A program made the position numbers and the translations under genes. This document shows positions 1 through 8,387 of a DNA stretch of 64,000 nucleotides, piece after piece. The notes beneath the pieces were generated by a model, which was given only the letters and a program-made list of their open reading frames with translations, made no database searches and was not told the origin of the DNA. The DNA is from Bacillaceae bacterium OF18-1A (lineage in GTDB: Bacteria; Bacillota; Bacilli; Bacillales; Bacillaceae_G): NCBI GenBank assembly GCA_027694045.1, contig JAQEWB010000001.1, forward strand, positions 434,001-498,000, written 5' to 3'. Each line of letters opens with the position of its first letter. The stretch's first letter is position 1.

Positions 1-1
1 A

Positions 2-463
2 ATTTACAAACCTAACAATTTACTGATTACGAATGTAAAAGAAGAAAAGCAAAACGCAGAATATGCAGGATGTTTATTTCACTTAAATAACAAAAACATT
101 CGTTTTAGAAAATCAAAAATTACTCCTAATAAAATTGGTCAATTTGTTTCTTTTTGGGAGAAAGATGATAATATGCAAAATCAAGCGTTTTCTTATGACG
201 CTGCTCCTGACTTATTAGTTATTACTTGTATAGATGATAATAAACTAGGACAATTTATCTTCCCTAAAGAGATTCTTCTTAAGGAAAAAATTTTGAGAAC
301 ACAAAATCAAAAAGGCAAGATGGCTATGAGGATTTATCCGATCTGGGATACCCCTGTTAGCAACCAAGCTAAAAAGAGCCAAATGTGGCAGCTTCAGTAT
401 TTTGTTGATTTAAGCGATCATAATAATTTACCTATAGACAAACTATTACATTTGTATTCGTAG
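2..463 (+). CDS. MepB family protein, 5' end outside window
   Basis: The reading frame is open from the left edge of the window, so the ATG at 173 is internal and the visible part is the last 153 codons. The stretch TPNKIGQFVSFWEK followed by an Asp/Tyr-rich segment and the C-terminal 'W..QYFVDLS' is typical of MepB proteins, first named from the Staphylococcus mepRAB locus. The biochemical role of MepB is not known. No mepA or mepR is visible here, but the upstream side is cut off. Family assignment is fairly secure; function is open. Confidence 0.75.
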   Translation: MYKPNNLLITNVKEEKQNAEYAGCLFHLNNKNIRFRKSKITPNKIGQFVSFWEKDDNMQNQAFSYDAAPDLLVITCIDDNKLGQFIFPKEILLKEKILRTQNQKGKMAMRIYPIWDTPVSNQAKKSQMWQLQYFVDLSDHNNLPIDKLLHLYS

Positions 464-499
464 CTTCTTATCTTAAGTAATCTTGTTGGTTAGACTTTT

Positions 500-511
500 T
501 GTACCGGTACA
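500..511. promoter_or_regulatory. 12-bp perfect palindrome with flanking GTAC half-sites, operator-like
   Basis: TGTACCGGTACA is a perfect palindrome. It is followed at about 523 by TGTACA and at about 536 by AGTACC, so GTAC-type half-sites recur three times within 40 bp upstream of the arylamine N-acetyltransferase gene. This looks like a regulator binding region. The regulator is unknown. Confidence 0.35.
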
Positions 512-601
512 GTTAAACGAAATGTACATTGTTTCAGTACCCCATCAAAATTACAATCAGCATATACTAGTTTAACTTATACATTTTAAGGGGTGCTGAC
601 T

Positions 602-1369
602 ATGACAAGTCTACAACATAAGCTTTTTACAAGATTGAATCTTGCAAAGCGTACTGAAGTGAAGTTTGGAGAATTAGATACAATTCTCTTTGCATTTGCA
701 CACACTATACCATTTGAGAATTTAGATGTTATAGCAAGTAATACGAATACAATTACTATGGAAAATTTACAGGATAAAATTTTAACTAGATTCCGCGGTG
801 GACTTTGTTATGAATTAAATACTCTTTTGTACTACTTTTTAAAAGATTGTGGTTATGATGTACAACTCGCATTAGGTACCGTATATAAAAATGATATAAA
901 CGCTTGGGCGCTTGAAGATGGGCATATAACGATTATTCTAAATTACGATAACGTACGATACGTAATTGATGTAGGTATTGCTTCTTTAGTACCTCTAGTT
1001 CCTGTATCTTTTACTGGTGAGCCTGTTTCTTCTAAAAATGGTATGTATCGAGTGAGACGAAAAGATACGAGTAAAGGGAATTACGTTCTAGAAAGAAAAG
1101 ATACGAACGGTGAGTGGAAAGTATGTCATGCTTTTTATAATCGTATCATTGATGAGGCAGTAGTGAATGATGTTCAAAAAAGAGTAGTAGAAGATGAGAA
1201 ATCTATTTTCAATAAAGGACCAATTGCAGTCAAATTGACGGAATCTGGTCATGTCTCTTTAACCAATACTAGTTTCACTGAAATAGTTCATGGCGAAAAA
1301 ACGAAACGTGAAATTACAGAAGAGCAATATAGGGAGCTTTTATATACTTTATTTGCTATTGAGTTATGA
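602..1369 (+). CDS. arylamine N-acetyltransferase (NAT)
   Basis: Transfers acetyl from acetyl-CoA to arylamines or hydrazines in the cytoplasm. The family catalytic triad is visible: Cys69 in RGGLCYELN, His108 in EDGHIT and Asp123 in VIDVG. At 255 residues it has normal NAT length. The ATG at 602 is preferred over the in-frame GTG at 593 because AAGGGGTG sits about 7 bp before it. The gene is monocistronic and ends at a good terminator. B. cereus group genomes carry several NAT paralogues, so a specific paralogue name is not given. Confidence 0.93.
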   Translation: MTSLQHKLFTRLNLAKRTEVKFGELDTILFAFAHTIPFENLDVIASNTNTITMENLQDKILTRFRGGLCYELNTLLYYFLKDCGYDVQLALGTVYKNDINAWALEDGHITIILNYDNVRYVIDVGIASLVPLVPVSFTGEPVSSKNGMYRVRRKDTSKGNYVLERKDTNGEWKVCHAFYNRIIDEAVVNDVQKRVVEDEKSIFNKGPIAVKLTESGHVSLTNTSFTEIVHGEKTKREITEEQYRELLYTLFAIEL

Positions 1370-1376
1370 TAACGCG

Positions 1377-1416
1377 AATAGCTATCCGGTTCTGAATAAG
1401 AACCGGCTATTTTATT
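1377..1416 (+). terminator. rho-independent terminator after NAT gene
   Basis: CCGGTTCT/AGAACCGG stem with a 5-nt loop, extended by ATAGC/CTAT and followed by TTTTATT. Confidence 0.75.
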
Positions 1417-1525
1417 AATTTAATTTAAAACAACTATTAAAGTTTGATTTTCTTAATAGATATAATACACTAGAACAGTATGAAAAAGTATAAACAATGA
1501 ATTTTGAATGTAAAGGAAGATCTTC

Positions 1526-2179
1526 ATGTCAATTATCGATAAATTGAAACTAAATAAGTATACAAATATGGTTGTTATTAATGAACCAAGTGATTATGAC
1601 ATTTTTACAGGTAAAGAAACATCATTTTCAAAAGAACATGATGCTGTTTTTATTTTTGTAGAAACGCTTGATGAGATGGTAGAGCATACAAATTTCATTA
1701 TTAAAAATGAAGAGTTGTTACTTGAGAAAGGTTATGTATTTTTTGCATATCCGAAAAAAGGTAATTCTCGCTACAGTACGTTTATTCACCGTGATGAGAT
1801 GTTTCCAGCATTAAACGTTGGAGAAGATGGATATGTGGGAGAAAGCAATATTAAATTTGCGCGAATGGTAAGTATGGATGACGTCTTCACTGTTGTAGGC
1901 TTAAAGCGTGAGAAGAAAAAAGCGACGAAAACACCTGCAATGAGCCAATGTGTAGCTGATTATGCAGATCGAATTCAAGATGTTGAAGCACTATTAGTCA
2001 ATCATCCAAATGAACTTAAGTTTTATCAAAGTTTAACACCTGGATACCAAAAAGATTGGGCGCGTAATTTATTTTCTGTAAAACAAGAAAAAACACGTGA
2101 AAAACGTCTTGAGAAAATGATTGAAATCCTTTCACAAGGATATAAAACAATTGAATTATTCCGTAAGAAGAAAAAATAA
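1526..2179 (+). CDS. YdeI/OmpD-associated family protein
   Basis: A 217-residue cytoplasmic protein. The C-terminal third (from about residue 155: a LLVNHP..FYQSLTPGYQKDW segment, then REKRLEKMIEILSQG) is the YdeI/OmpD-associated domain, a helical module of unknown mechanism. The first 130 residues are an alpha/beta region resembling a DUF3052-like fold, with a Lys-rich linker between. The start has AAGGAAG 7 bp upstream. It sits alone between NAT and the oxidase. Domain call good; no function can be stated. Confidence 0.75.
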   Translation: MSIIDKLKLNKYTNMVVINEPSDYDIFTGKETSFSKEHDAVFIFVETLDEMVEHTNFIIKNEELLLEKGYVFFAYPKKGNSRYSTFIHRDEMFPALNVGEDGYVGESNIKFARMVSMDDVFTVVGLKREKKKATKTPAMSQCVADYADRIQDVEALLVNHPNELKFYQSLTPGYQKDWARNLFSVKQEKTREKRLEKMIEILSQGYKTIELFRKKKK

Positions 2180-2305
2180 TGATTAGGAACGTCACAATGA
2201 TGCAACAATTAATTGCGATGAGTACATTGAAAAAAGTATTCCTTCCATTATACTAAGGGATGTTCTTATATTTATATAATTAGTAAAAAAGAAAAGGTGT
2301 TTAAA

Positions 2306-3421
2306 ATGAAATCGTATATTGTAGTTGGAGCCGGTATTTTAGGAGCGTCTACTGCTTATCATCTTGCTAAGGCTGGCGCGAACGTTACTATCGTGGACCG
2401 TCAACAAGTAGGTCAAGCAACAGATGCAGCAGCAGGTATTGTCTGTCCATGGCTTTCGCAACGTCGTAATAAAGCATGGTATAAAATCGTTAAAGGCGGT
2501 GCACGTTACTATTCTTCGTTAATTCAGCAATTAGAAGACGACGGTGAAACGGATACAGGTTACAACCGTGTAGGTGCAATTAGTTTACATACTGATGAAA
2601 AAAAGTTAGATCAAATGGAAGAGCGAGCTTATAAACGTCGTGAAGATGCCCCGGAGATTGGTGAAATCACTCGCTTATCAGCTGAAGAAACGAAAAAATT
2701 ATTCCCAGCACTATCAGAAGAATATAGTTCTGTTCATATTAGTGGTGCTGCACGAGTAAATGGAAGATTATTACGTAACGCATTAATAAGCGCTGCGAAA
2801 AAACATGGTGCCACTTTTATAAAAGGAGATGCCATATTAGCACGTGAAGGAAATTATATTACTGGTGTTACAGTAAACGGTGAAACACTTCTAGCAGAAA
2901 AGGTTATTGTAACTGCAGGTGCATGGGCGAACGAAATCTTGAAACCATTAGGAATTAATTTCTTAGTTACGTTCCAAAAAGGACAAATTGTTCATCTGCA
3001 AATGGAAAATACAGAAACAGAAAATATGCCAGTTGTTATGCCGTCAAATGATCAATACATTTTAACATTTGACAATGGCCATGTCGTAATTGGTGCTACC
3101 CATGAAAATGAAACTGGCTTCGATCATCGTGTAACGGCTGGTGGTTTACATGAAGTATTCCATAAAGCATTAACAGTTGCACCTGGCTTAGAAAATGCTA
3201 CTATGCTTGAAACGAGAGTTGGATTCAGACCATTTACGCCAGGGTTCTTACCTGTAATTGGCCCGCTTCCTAACTTTGAAGGTATTCTCATTGCAAACGG
3301 ATTAGGTGCCTCAGGTTTAACTGCAGGTCCATATTTAGGATCAGAACTTGCTAAATTAGCTTTAGGGCAATCAATTGAATTAGATTTAAATGATTATGAC
3401 GTTGCTGGTGCAGTTGAATAA
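2306..3421 (+). CDS. FAD-dependent oxidoreductase, DAO (glycine/D-amino acid oxidase) family
   Basis: 371 residues. The N-terminus carries the FAD dinucleotide-binding motif VVGAGILGAST with the ribose-binding acid in IVDRQQ, and the C-terminus has GFRPFTPGFLPVIGP and NGLGASGLTAGP, the layout of the DAO family (ThiO, SoxA, DadA relatives). It should oxidise an amino acid or N-methyl amino acid. The substrate is not deducible. The ATG at 2306 follows AAAAGG directly and is preferred over the GTG at 2297. There is no thi or sox gene next to it. Confidence 0.85.
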   Translation: MKSYIVVGAGILGASTAYHLAKAGANVTIVDRQQVGQATDAAAGIVCPWLSQRRNKAWYKIVKGGARYYSSLIQQLEDDGETDTGYNRVGAISLHTDEKKLDQMEERAYKRREDAPEIGEITRLSAEETKKLFPALSEEYSSVHISGAARVNGRLLRNALISAAKKHGATFIKGDAILAREGNYITGVTVNGETLLAEKVIVTAGAWANEILKPLGINFLVTFQKGQIVHLQMENTETENMPVVMPSNDQYILTFDNGHVVIGATHENETGFDHRVTAGGLHEVFHKALTVAPGLENATMLETRVGFRPFTPGFLPVIGPLPNFEGILIANGLGASGLTAGPYLGSELAKLALGQSIELDLNDYDVAGAVE

Positions 3422-3535
3422 CATGGAGTACTAATCAATTTTTCTTCGTTAAGAGTAAGCCTGTTTATGAAAAATAAAATACTTTAAAAATAGAGGGCCG
3501 ACACGATAAACCTGCATTATTAATGTAGAATTGTA

Positions 3536-3742
3536 ATGTTGGCTCTTTATTCATATTTATTTAAAGACGTTTATGTAATAAAAGAATTTTCTTTTGGAGT
3601 TAAAGTCCCTACAAAAAACATCTCATTATCTAAAGAACATTTCCAGTATAAATGGTTATGCTTTGAGGAAGCAGTAAAGCTTTTGAAATGGGATAGTAAC
3701 AAAACAGCATTGTGGGAATTAAACAAAAGACTATTAAAATAG
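3536..3742 (+). pseudogene. C-terminal fragment of a NUDIX hydrolase
   Basis: The 68-codon frame reads as the last third of a NUDIX protein: VYVIKEFSFGVKVP, then EHFQYKWLCFEEAVKLLKW and NKTALWELNKRL, which resembles the end of dATP/NTP pyrophosphohydrolases. The NUDIX box itself is absent, a stop codon lies 12 bp upstream in frame, and there is no ribosome binding site. It is therefore a decayed remnant rather than a small gene. Confidence 0.6.
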
Positions 3743-3787
3743 TAAAAGTATTAGCAAAGACGTTGGTGGAATAAGAATTGAACAATT

Positions 3788-3828
3788 AAAAAAACTTGCT
3801 ATTCCTCATATGTAGCAAGTTTTTTTCT
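3788..3828 (+). terminator. rho-independent terminator
   Basis: AAAACTTGCTA/TAGCAAGTTTT stem closed by a short loop and followed by a run of T. Confidence 0.8.
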
Positions 3829-3906
3829 ATACAGTTGCCTCTGGAAAAATGAATTCAAGTTGTAAAAGGATTACATACTTATAAGTGAACCCACTAGCAA
3901 ACAAAA

Positions 3907-3944
3907 GGACCATACATATTAGACATGTCTAATATGTATGGTCC
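3907..3944. terminator. 38-bp perfect palindrome, probable bidirectional terminator
   Basis: The whole segment equals its own reverse complement, with arms beginning GGACCATACAT. TAATCTTTTTT follows on the plus strand and TTTTGTTT on the minus strand. It sits between plus-strand genes and two minus-strand genes, which suits a two-way terminator. Confidence 0.7.
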
Positions 3945-3987
3945 TAATCTTTTTTATGTATACATATTTTTGTTAGTTATATCACTA

Positions 3988-4167
3988 TCAATTCCAAAAC
4001 GAGATATTTTGAATAAATGAAACTGTTAAAATAAATGTTGATGCGCAACCAGAAGTTAATAACATTACTATTTTTCGTCCATTCTGTTCTTTTGAAGGTT
4101 TTATCAGTTCTGTAATCAGCACAATCCAAATTATTATAGATACTATCGAGATAATATTTATGGACAT
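3988..4167 (-). CDS. small membrane protein, two predicted TM helices
   Basis: 59 residues from the ATG at 4167, which has GGAAGG 6 bp upstream; a longer in-frame start at 4227 has no binding site. Residues 2-19 and about 34-53 are hydrophobic, separated by a charged loop PSKEQNGRK. I do not recognise the family. The next minus-strand gene upstream is another small membrane protein 90 bp away, so the two may be cotranscribed. Confidence 0.5.
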   Translation of the reverse strand: MSINIISIVSIIIWIVLITELIKPSKEQNGRKIVMLLTSGCASTFILTVSFIQNISFWN

Positions 4168-4258
4168 ATGTAACACCTTCCTTTTTGTTTTTACATAAAC
4201 ATTTCTTATTTTGTAAAATGAAAGCAATTTAACTAGAAAATATGTACAGTATTACAAA

Positions 4259-4516
4259 TCAGGTTTCTCCTGCTAAACCACCTTTTTTAAATAGAAATAC
4301 GACTGATAAAACGATAATAACTGCCTTTAAACTGCTCCAATATGGATAAACAACATGATCTGTTAGATGAGCATGTTGAAAAATGTTCTCTAATCCATAA
4401 ATTCCAATAATGACTGCTAAAAGAAAAGCGGCTTTTCCAATAGCTATATTACGATAGAGGGTAAATAAATATAGTGCAAATATAAGTGGTACGATGATTT
4501 GTAGTAAAAGTGTCAC
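4259..4516 (-). CDS. small membrane protein, three predicted TM helices
   Basis: 85 residues starting with GTG at 4516, with AGGAGG 7 bp upstream, which decides the start. Hydrophobic stretches lie at about residues 3-20, 27-43 and 64-80; the tail is KKGGLAGET. No family recognised. It lies divergent from the GSDH-like gene at 4654. Confidence 0.6.
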   Translation of the reverse strand: MTLLLQIIVPLIFALYLFTLYRNIAIGKAAFLLAVIIGIYGLENIFQHAHLTDHVVYPYWSSLKAVIIVLSVVFLFKKGGLAGET

Positions 4517-4653
4517 AAATAGTCCTCCTAGTTTATTTATAATTATATTATATACAAAATTGTAATAAAAAGGAATATGAGTTAATTGATACTAATAAGA
4601 TTACTCTAATCATACTCTTCTATTAAAAAGAATATAAAGAGGTGTAAAGTTAA

Positions 4654-6084
4654 TTGACAAAAGTTAAAGTTCGTTTACAACCCATTGTTCATAACATAAA
4701 TTTACCCACTGTAATAAAAACAGCAATTCTTCCAGGTGAATCGGCTGAAAGGCTATTTATCGCAACGCAATTAGGAGAGGTTTTTCACATAGGAGATGGC
4801 GTCATAAAAACATTTTTAAATATTCGTCAACGAATTATAAATTTAGGTACATCTGAAGAAGGCGTTTCTAGTAGTGGCTATGATGAACGAGGATTGCTTG
4901 GACTAGCATTTCATCCACAATTTTATCAAAACGGTTTATTTTATCTTCATTATTCAGTCGCTGGAACCCAAGGACCAGGTGCACTTTCTGAACAATTTAA
5001 ACCGAATCCTTGTGATCCGAAAACTTTAAACTTAAAATGGCTGAATAGAGATACGCAATATGATCATATCGATACAATTGAAGAATGGATTTTACAATCA
5101 AACGGGCACCCTCAAAAACGTAGAACATTACTTAATATAAAACGCCCATTTTTTAATCATAATGGAGTAAATACTTTAAACTTTTCTCCAGAGACGGGGA
5201 AACTTGTTTTTACAAATGGAGATGGTGGCTCGGGTTATGATCCGTTCAATTTAAGCCAAGAGGATTTAGAAATAGCGGGTAAAATTATTGAAATCGATGT
5301 AAGTAAAAATACATTCATAAATAATCCTCCAGTCGTTACACGTTTTAATGAACTTCCTCTATCTATACAAGAAACACTTACAGTAATTGCGAAAGGTGTT
5401 CGTAATATAACCGGTATTTCATTCCAAAGATTTTATAATCAATATATCAAATACGCTGGTAATGTCGGGCAAGATATTGTAGAGTCTATTTTTTCATTTG
5501 TTCAATATAAACCAATACCGGTTACCGAACTTGTTCAAAGGCATGTAATGAGACTCACTTCAAATCAAGAGGGGATTATTAATTTTGGTTGGAGAGGATG
5601 GGAAGGAGAATTACCTACTTCTTTTATACGGCACTGTGCTGAGAATCCAACTTTAGATGAGAGAACAATGGCTTATTATAATGAAACAATAGAAACATCA
5701 GTGAAGCGAATTCAGCCACTCATTAGTTATTTTCATAAAGATCCAAGACCGGATAAGTTTGGAGGAACTTCACTAACAGGCGTTCAACCATATATGGGAA
5801 CTGCAATCCCGAATTTACATGGTTGCGTTGTATTTACTGATCTTGCTAAGAAAGAAGAGGCTCGGCCGCCAGTAAAGGGTGTTTTAGCATATACTAAAGC
5901 TGGTACAGACGGTAAACATACTGACTTTCATGTTATTGAAACCAATTATGATTTTGGTACGCAAGCAGCTTATTATATGAGTTTAGGAACAAATTTGGAT
6001 CAAACTAGGTTATATTTAGGAGTTTACGGTTCTATGAAAGTAACTGATTTTAACAAAGGTACCATTTTTGAAATTATTCCTTAA
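4654..6084 (+). CDS. glucose/sorbosone dehydrogenase (GSDH) family beta-propeller protein
   Basis: 476 residues with the six-bladed propeller signatures of PQQ-dependent aldose sugar dehydrogenases: ERGLLGLAFHPQF (about residues 81-93), FFNHNGVNTLNFSPETG, FTNGDGGSGYDPF, NFGWRGWEGE and VFTDLAKKEE. PQQ may be absent in Bacillus, so the true cofactor and substrate are uncertain. No signal peptide is visible, unusual for this mostly exported family. The start is TTG at 4654, with AAAGAGGTG upstream. The gene stands alone. Confidence 0.8.
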   Translation: MTKVKVRLQPIVHNINLPTVIKTAILPGESAERLFIATQLGEVFHIGDGVIKTFLNIRQRIINLGTSEEGVSSSGYDERGLLGLAFHPQFYQNGLFYLHYSVAGTQGPGALSEQFKPNPCDPKTLNLKWLNRDTQYDHIDTIEEWILQSNGHPQKRRTLLNIKRPFFNHNGVNTLNFSPETGKLVFTNGDGGSGYDPFNLSQEDLEIAGKIIEIDVSKNTFINNPPVVTRFNELPLSIQETLTVIAKGVRNITGISFQRFYNQYIKYAGNVGQDIVESIFSFVQYKPIPVTELVQRHVMRLTSNQEGIINFGWRGWEGELPTSFIRHCAENPTLDERTMAYYNETIETSVKRIQPLISYFHKDPRPDKFGGTSLTGVQPYMGTAIPNLHGCVVFTDLAKKEEARPPVKGVLAYTKAGTDGKHTDFHVIETNYDFGTQAAYYMSLGTNLDQTRLYLGVYGSMKVTDFNKGTIFEIIP

Positions 6085-6140
6085 TATGATATACACCCGT
6101 AGTTTAAAAATATAAAGAATTCATTCCGCAGAATTAGTCC

Positions 6141-6262
6141 CCCTAAAAATCTTCTATGTATAAACGTCTATTGTATAGTAATTCATAACAAGCAGAAAGC
6201 AACTCATATACCGTAAGTGTATGAATAATATAGAAAGGGATGCATTAAGTATCTTTAGGGGG
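6141..6262 (+). promoter_or_regulatory. structured leader that can sequester the Shine-Dalgarno of the next gene
   Basis: CCCCCTAAA at 6141-6149 is an exact complement of TTTAGGGGG at 6254-6262, and the latter is the ribosome binding site of the ATG at 6270. Between them lies about 100 nt with its own hairpin (CATATAC/GTGTATG). Closing this long stem would mask the start site. It has the architecture of a translational riboswitch or protein-binding leader. I match it to no known riboswitch class. Confidence 0.45.
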
Positions 6263-6269
6263 TATTTTG

Positions 6270-6845
6270 ATGAATCAGTTTGTACGTTATTGGTATCAAC
6301 TAATGATAGAGCAGGATGCGTGCTTTGTTCATAAAAAAAAGTTGTCCCTTGTAAAGAAGTTAGTAATTACAGCTTTAATGAGTTCATTGGCCACCATATT
6401 TCAAGCAGCGGGGAACTTAATTCCTGGTATAGGGTTATTCATTAGTCCATTTGCGACGTTACCAATTTTTTTAGCTATTTGTTATTCTATTCGTGAGGGA
6501 ATACTCTCATATGCTCTTACTATTTTCCTGCTATTTATTATTCAGCCAAGTGAACTATTTGTTTTTCCTTTTACTACAGGTTTATTAGGTATAGCGTTAG
6601 GAGTAGCCTTTTTACAATTTAAGAGGAGAATATGGATTGTTTCCTTTTCAGCAACCTGCCTACTGATCGGTATTATGATTGTTCTCGATATCTTTCATTT
6701 TCCAGTACTTGGTCCGGCTATTCACACAACTATGGACATAAAAATTATTTCATTAATATTTATATTGAGCTTTCTATACTGCTGGATCTATACGGGGCTT
6801 TGTAAAATAATGATGAATAGATTATATAAAATACTGTATTCATAA
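6270..6845 (+). CDS. multi-pass membrane protein, ECF S-component-like
   Basis: 191 residues; about 30 soluble, positively charged residues, then five or six hydrophobic helices. The pattern 'LVITALMSSLATIFQAAGNL' followed by GLFISPFATLPIFLA and a Gly-rich FTTGLLGIALG resembles the substrate-binding (S) subunits of energy-coupling factor transporters, but I cannot place it in a named S family. The ATG at 6270 is chosen over the adjacent TTG because of the AGGGGG 7 bp upstream. That binding site is the one the upstream leader can mask. Confidence 0.5.
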   Translation: MNQFVRYWYQLMIEQDACFVHKKKLSLVKKLVITALMSSLATIFQAAGNLIPGIGLFISPFATLPIFLAICYSIREGILSYALTIFLLFIIQPSELFVFPFTTGLLGIALGVAFLQFKRRIWIVSFSATCLLIGIMIVLDIFHFPVLGPAIHTTMDIKIISLIFILSFLYCWIYTGLCKIMMNRLYKILYS

Positions 6846-6968
6846 TGTCATAAAACATTTTCGAACGAATATATGCTGTAATGCGATATAAGTTCGAAAA
6901 AAATCCGTAAATATGGTAAGACTACATAAGTTTTTCTTGAGTATTTTTATAGATTGGAGAATGAATTC

Positions 6969-7532
6969 ATGACTAACGTTACGATTAGAAGGCCAAATTC
7001 AAATGATATAGATGAACTAAATTTGTTTTTCTGCATAGTTATTACAAATACATTTAAAAATGAAGGATTATCACACTTATTAGATGACATAAAAAATGAA
7101 ATTAATTCGAAAAAGCAATATTTGAAAAATGATTTGGATAGTAATGGAGAAAATCGTTATTTTTTATTAGCAATCGATACAAATAACGATAGAATCATTG
7201 GAACAATTGAATGTGGTCCAGTAAGTACATTGATTAATAGTTGTACAAGTGGTGTACTTAAGGATTTGTATGAAATAGGAACTGTATTTATACTTCCAGA
7301 GTATCAAAGAAAGGGTATAGGAAGTTTGCTACTAAATGCAATGTTTCTTACGTTGCTTAGCAGAGGAATAACAGAATATTGTTTAGATAGTGGATACAAA
7401 AAAGCACAAAGTATATGGACAAAGAAGTTTGGAGAGCCTAGTTATGTATTGAAAGATTATTGGGGAGAATCAAGTGATCATATGATTTGGAAGAACAGTT
7501 TACATGATATCCCTATAATATTTGAATTATAA
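6969..7532 (+). CDS. GNAT family N-acetyltransferase
   Basis: 187 residues. The acetyl-CoA binding core is seen as a VFILPEYQRKGIGSLLLNAM segment (about residues 109-128), the classic Q/RxxGxG/A motif A of GNAT enzymes, preceded by the beta-strand RIIGTIECG. The acceptor is unknown. The ATG at 6969 has GGAGA 8 bp upstream and is preferred over the TTG at 6954. The gene is monocistronic. Confidence 0.85.
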   Translation: MTNVTIRRPNSNDIDELNLFFCIVITNTFKNEGLSHLLDDIKNEINSKKQYLKNDLDSNGENRYFLLAIDTNNDRIIGTIECGPVSTLINSCTSGVLKDLYEIGTVFILPEYQRKGIGSLLLNAMFLTLLSRGITEYCLDSGYKKAQSIWTKKFGEPSYVLKDYWGESSDHMIWKNSLHDIPIIFEL

Positions 7533-7609
7533 AATGAAATATACCTCTGAACATAGCTTTTCTTACATATGTATGCTATTATTTATCTTTATAATAAAAG
7601 AGGACGTGA

Positions 7610-7990
7610 ATGAACTTGATTAAAATTAGTATCCCTGAAGTTGATGTTACAATTACTGAGCGTAAACAAGTTATTAAAGGAGACGAGCCAAGAATCACTC
7701 CAATTAACGGTTTTATTGATTTCCACTTGTTCCCTAGAGATAAAGGCGGCATTTTTATGTTTTACAATATTAATGACGAACTTCTTTTCGTAGGTAAAGC
7801 TCGTAAAATTAGACAACGTATTAAGAAACATTTTGAAGATAATGTTTCACCAATTAAAAATCACCGTGACGAAGTATACCGCATTGATGCATGTATCGTA
7901 GAAGATCCAACAGAAAGAGAAATTTACGAAACATATATTATTAATGAATATCAAGCAAAATATAACGTTGATAAAGTATTCTACAAATAA
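7610..7990 (+). CDS. GIY-YIG nuclease superfamily protein
   Basis: 126 residues. The variant GIY-YIG motif is GIFMFYNIN...LFVGKARKIRQRIKKHF (from about residue 47), with the second half ending in a Glu (ERE) and the helix YETYIINEYQAKYN. Most members cut DNA; small stand-alone members in Bacillus have no assigned role. GGACG sits 6 bp before the ATG. A terminator follows 20 bp after the stop. Confidence 0.82.
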   Translation: MNLIKISIPEVDVTITERKQVIKGDEPRITPINGFIDFHLFPRDKGGIFMFYNINDELLFVGKARKIRQRIKKHFEDNVSPIKNHRDEVYRIDACIVEDPTEREIYETYIINEYQAKYNVDKVFYK

Positions 7991-8008
7991 TCAACATTAA
8001 ATAAAAAA

Positions 8009-8043
8009 ACAATCCTAGCTAATATGCCAGGATTGTTTTTTTA
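8009..8043 (+). terminator. rho-independent terminator
   Basis: ACAATCCT/AGGATTGT stem followed by eight T. It separates convergent genes and may serve both. Confidence 0.8.
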
Positions 8044-8050
8044 TTTAGCT

Positions 8051-8257
8051 TCATTCTTCATATTTTTCTCCTTTTCTCAAATGGTTAGCAGCAATAAAAC
8101 AGACTACACCTAAAAATATAAGCACAATACCAATTGTCTTATGTTTTCCCTCAAAGAAAGGAATGTCTGAAATAACATTGGTCATACATAACCCTAAAAA
8201 TACAAGGATAGGTCCTGCCCAAAGTAATACATTGCCGAACTTTGTATGCCTCCACAT
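8051..8257 (-). CDS. small membrane protein, two TM helices
   Basis: 68 residues from the ATG at 8257, preceded by GAGGAGG; the in-frame start at 8293 has no binding site. Helices at about residues 8-28 and 38-57, ending in the charged HLRKGEKYEE. It lies divergent from uppP by 130 bp. The family is not recognised. Confidence 0.6.
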   Translation of the reverse strand: MWRHTKFGNVLLWAGPILVFLGLCMTNVISDIPFFEGKHKTIGIVLIFLGVVCFIAANHLRKGEKYEE

Positions 8258-8387
8258 ATTAATCCTCCTCACTCCTTTTACATATATATCCATTAATTGA
8301 AGCTAAATTCATAGATAAATATAGTTTTTTTCATATCGAAATTTAAACTTCATATATTAGTACAAGCAAACGTGAAAGGAGACCATC

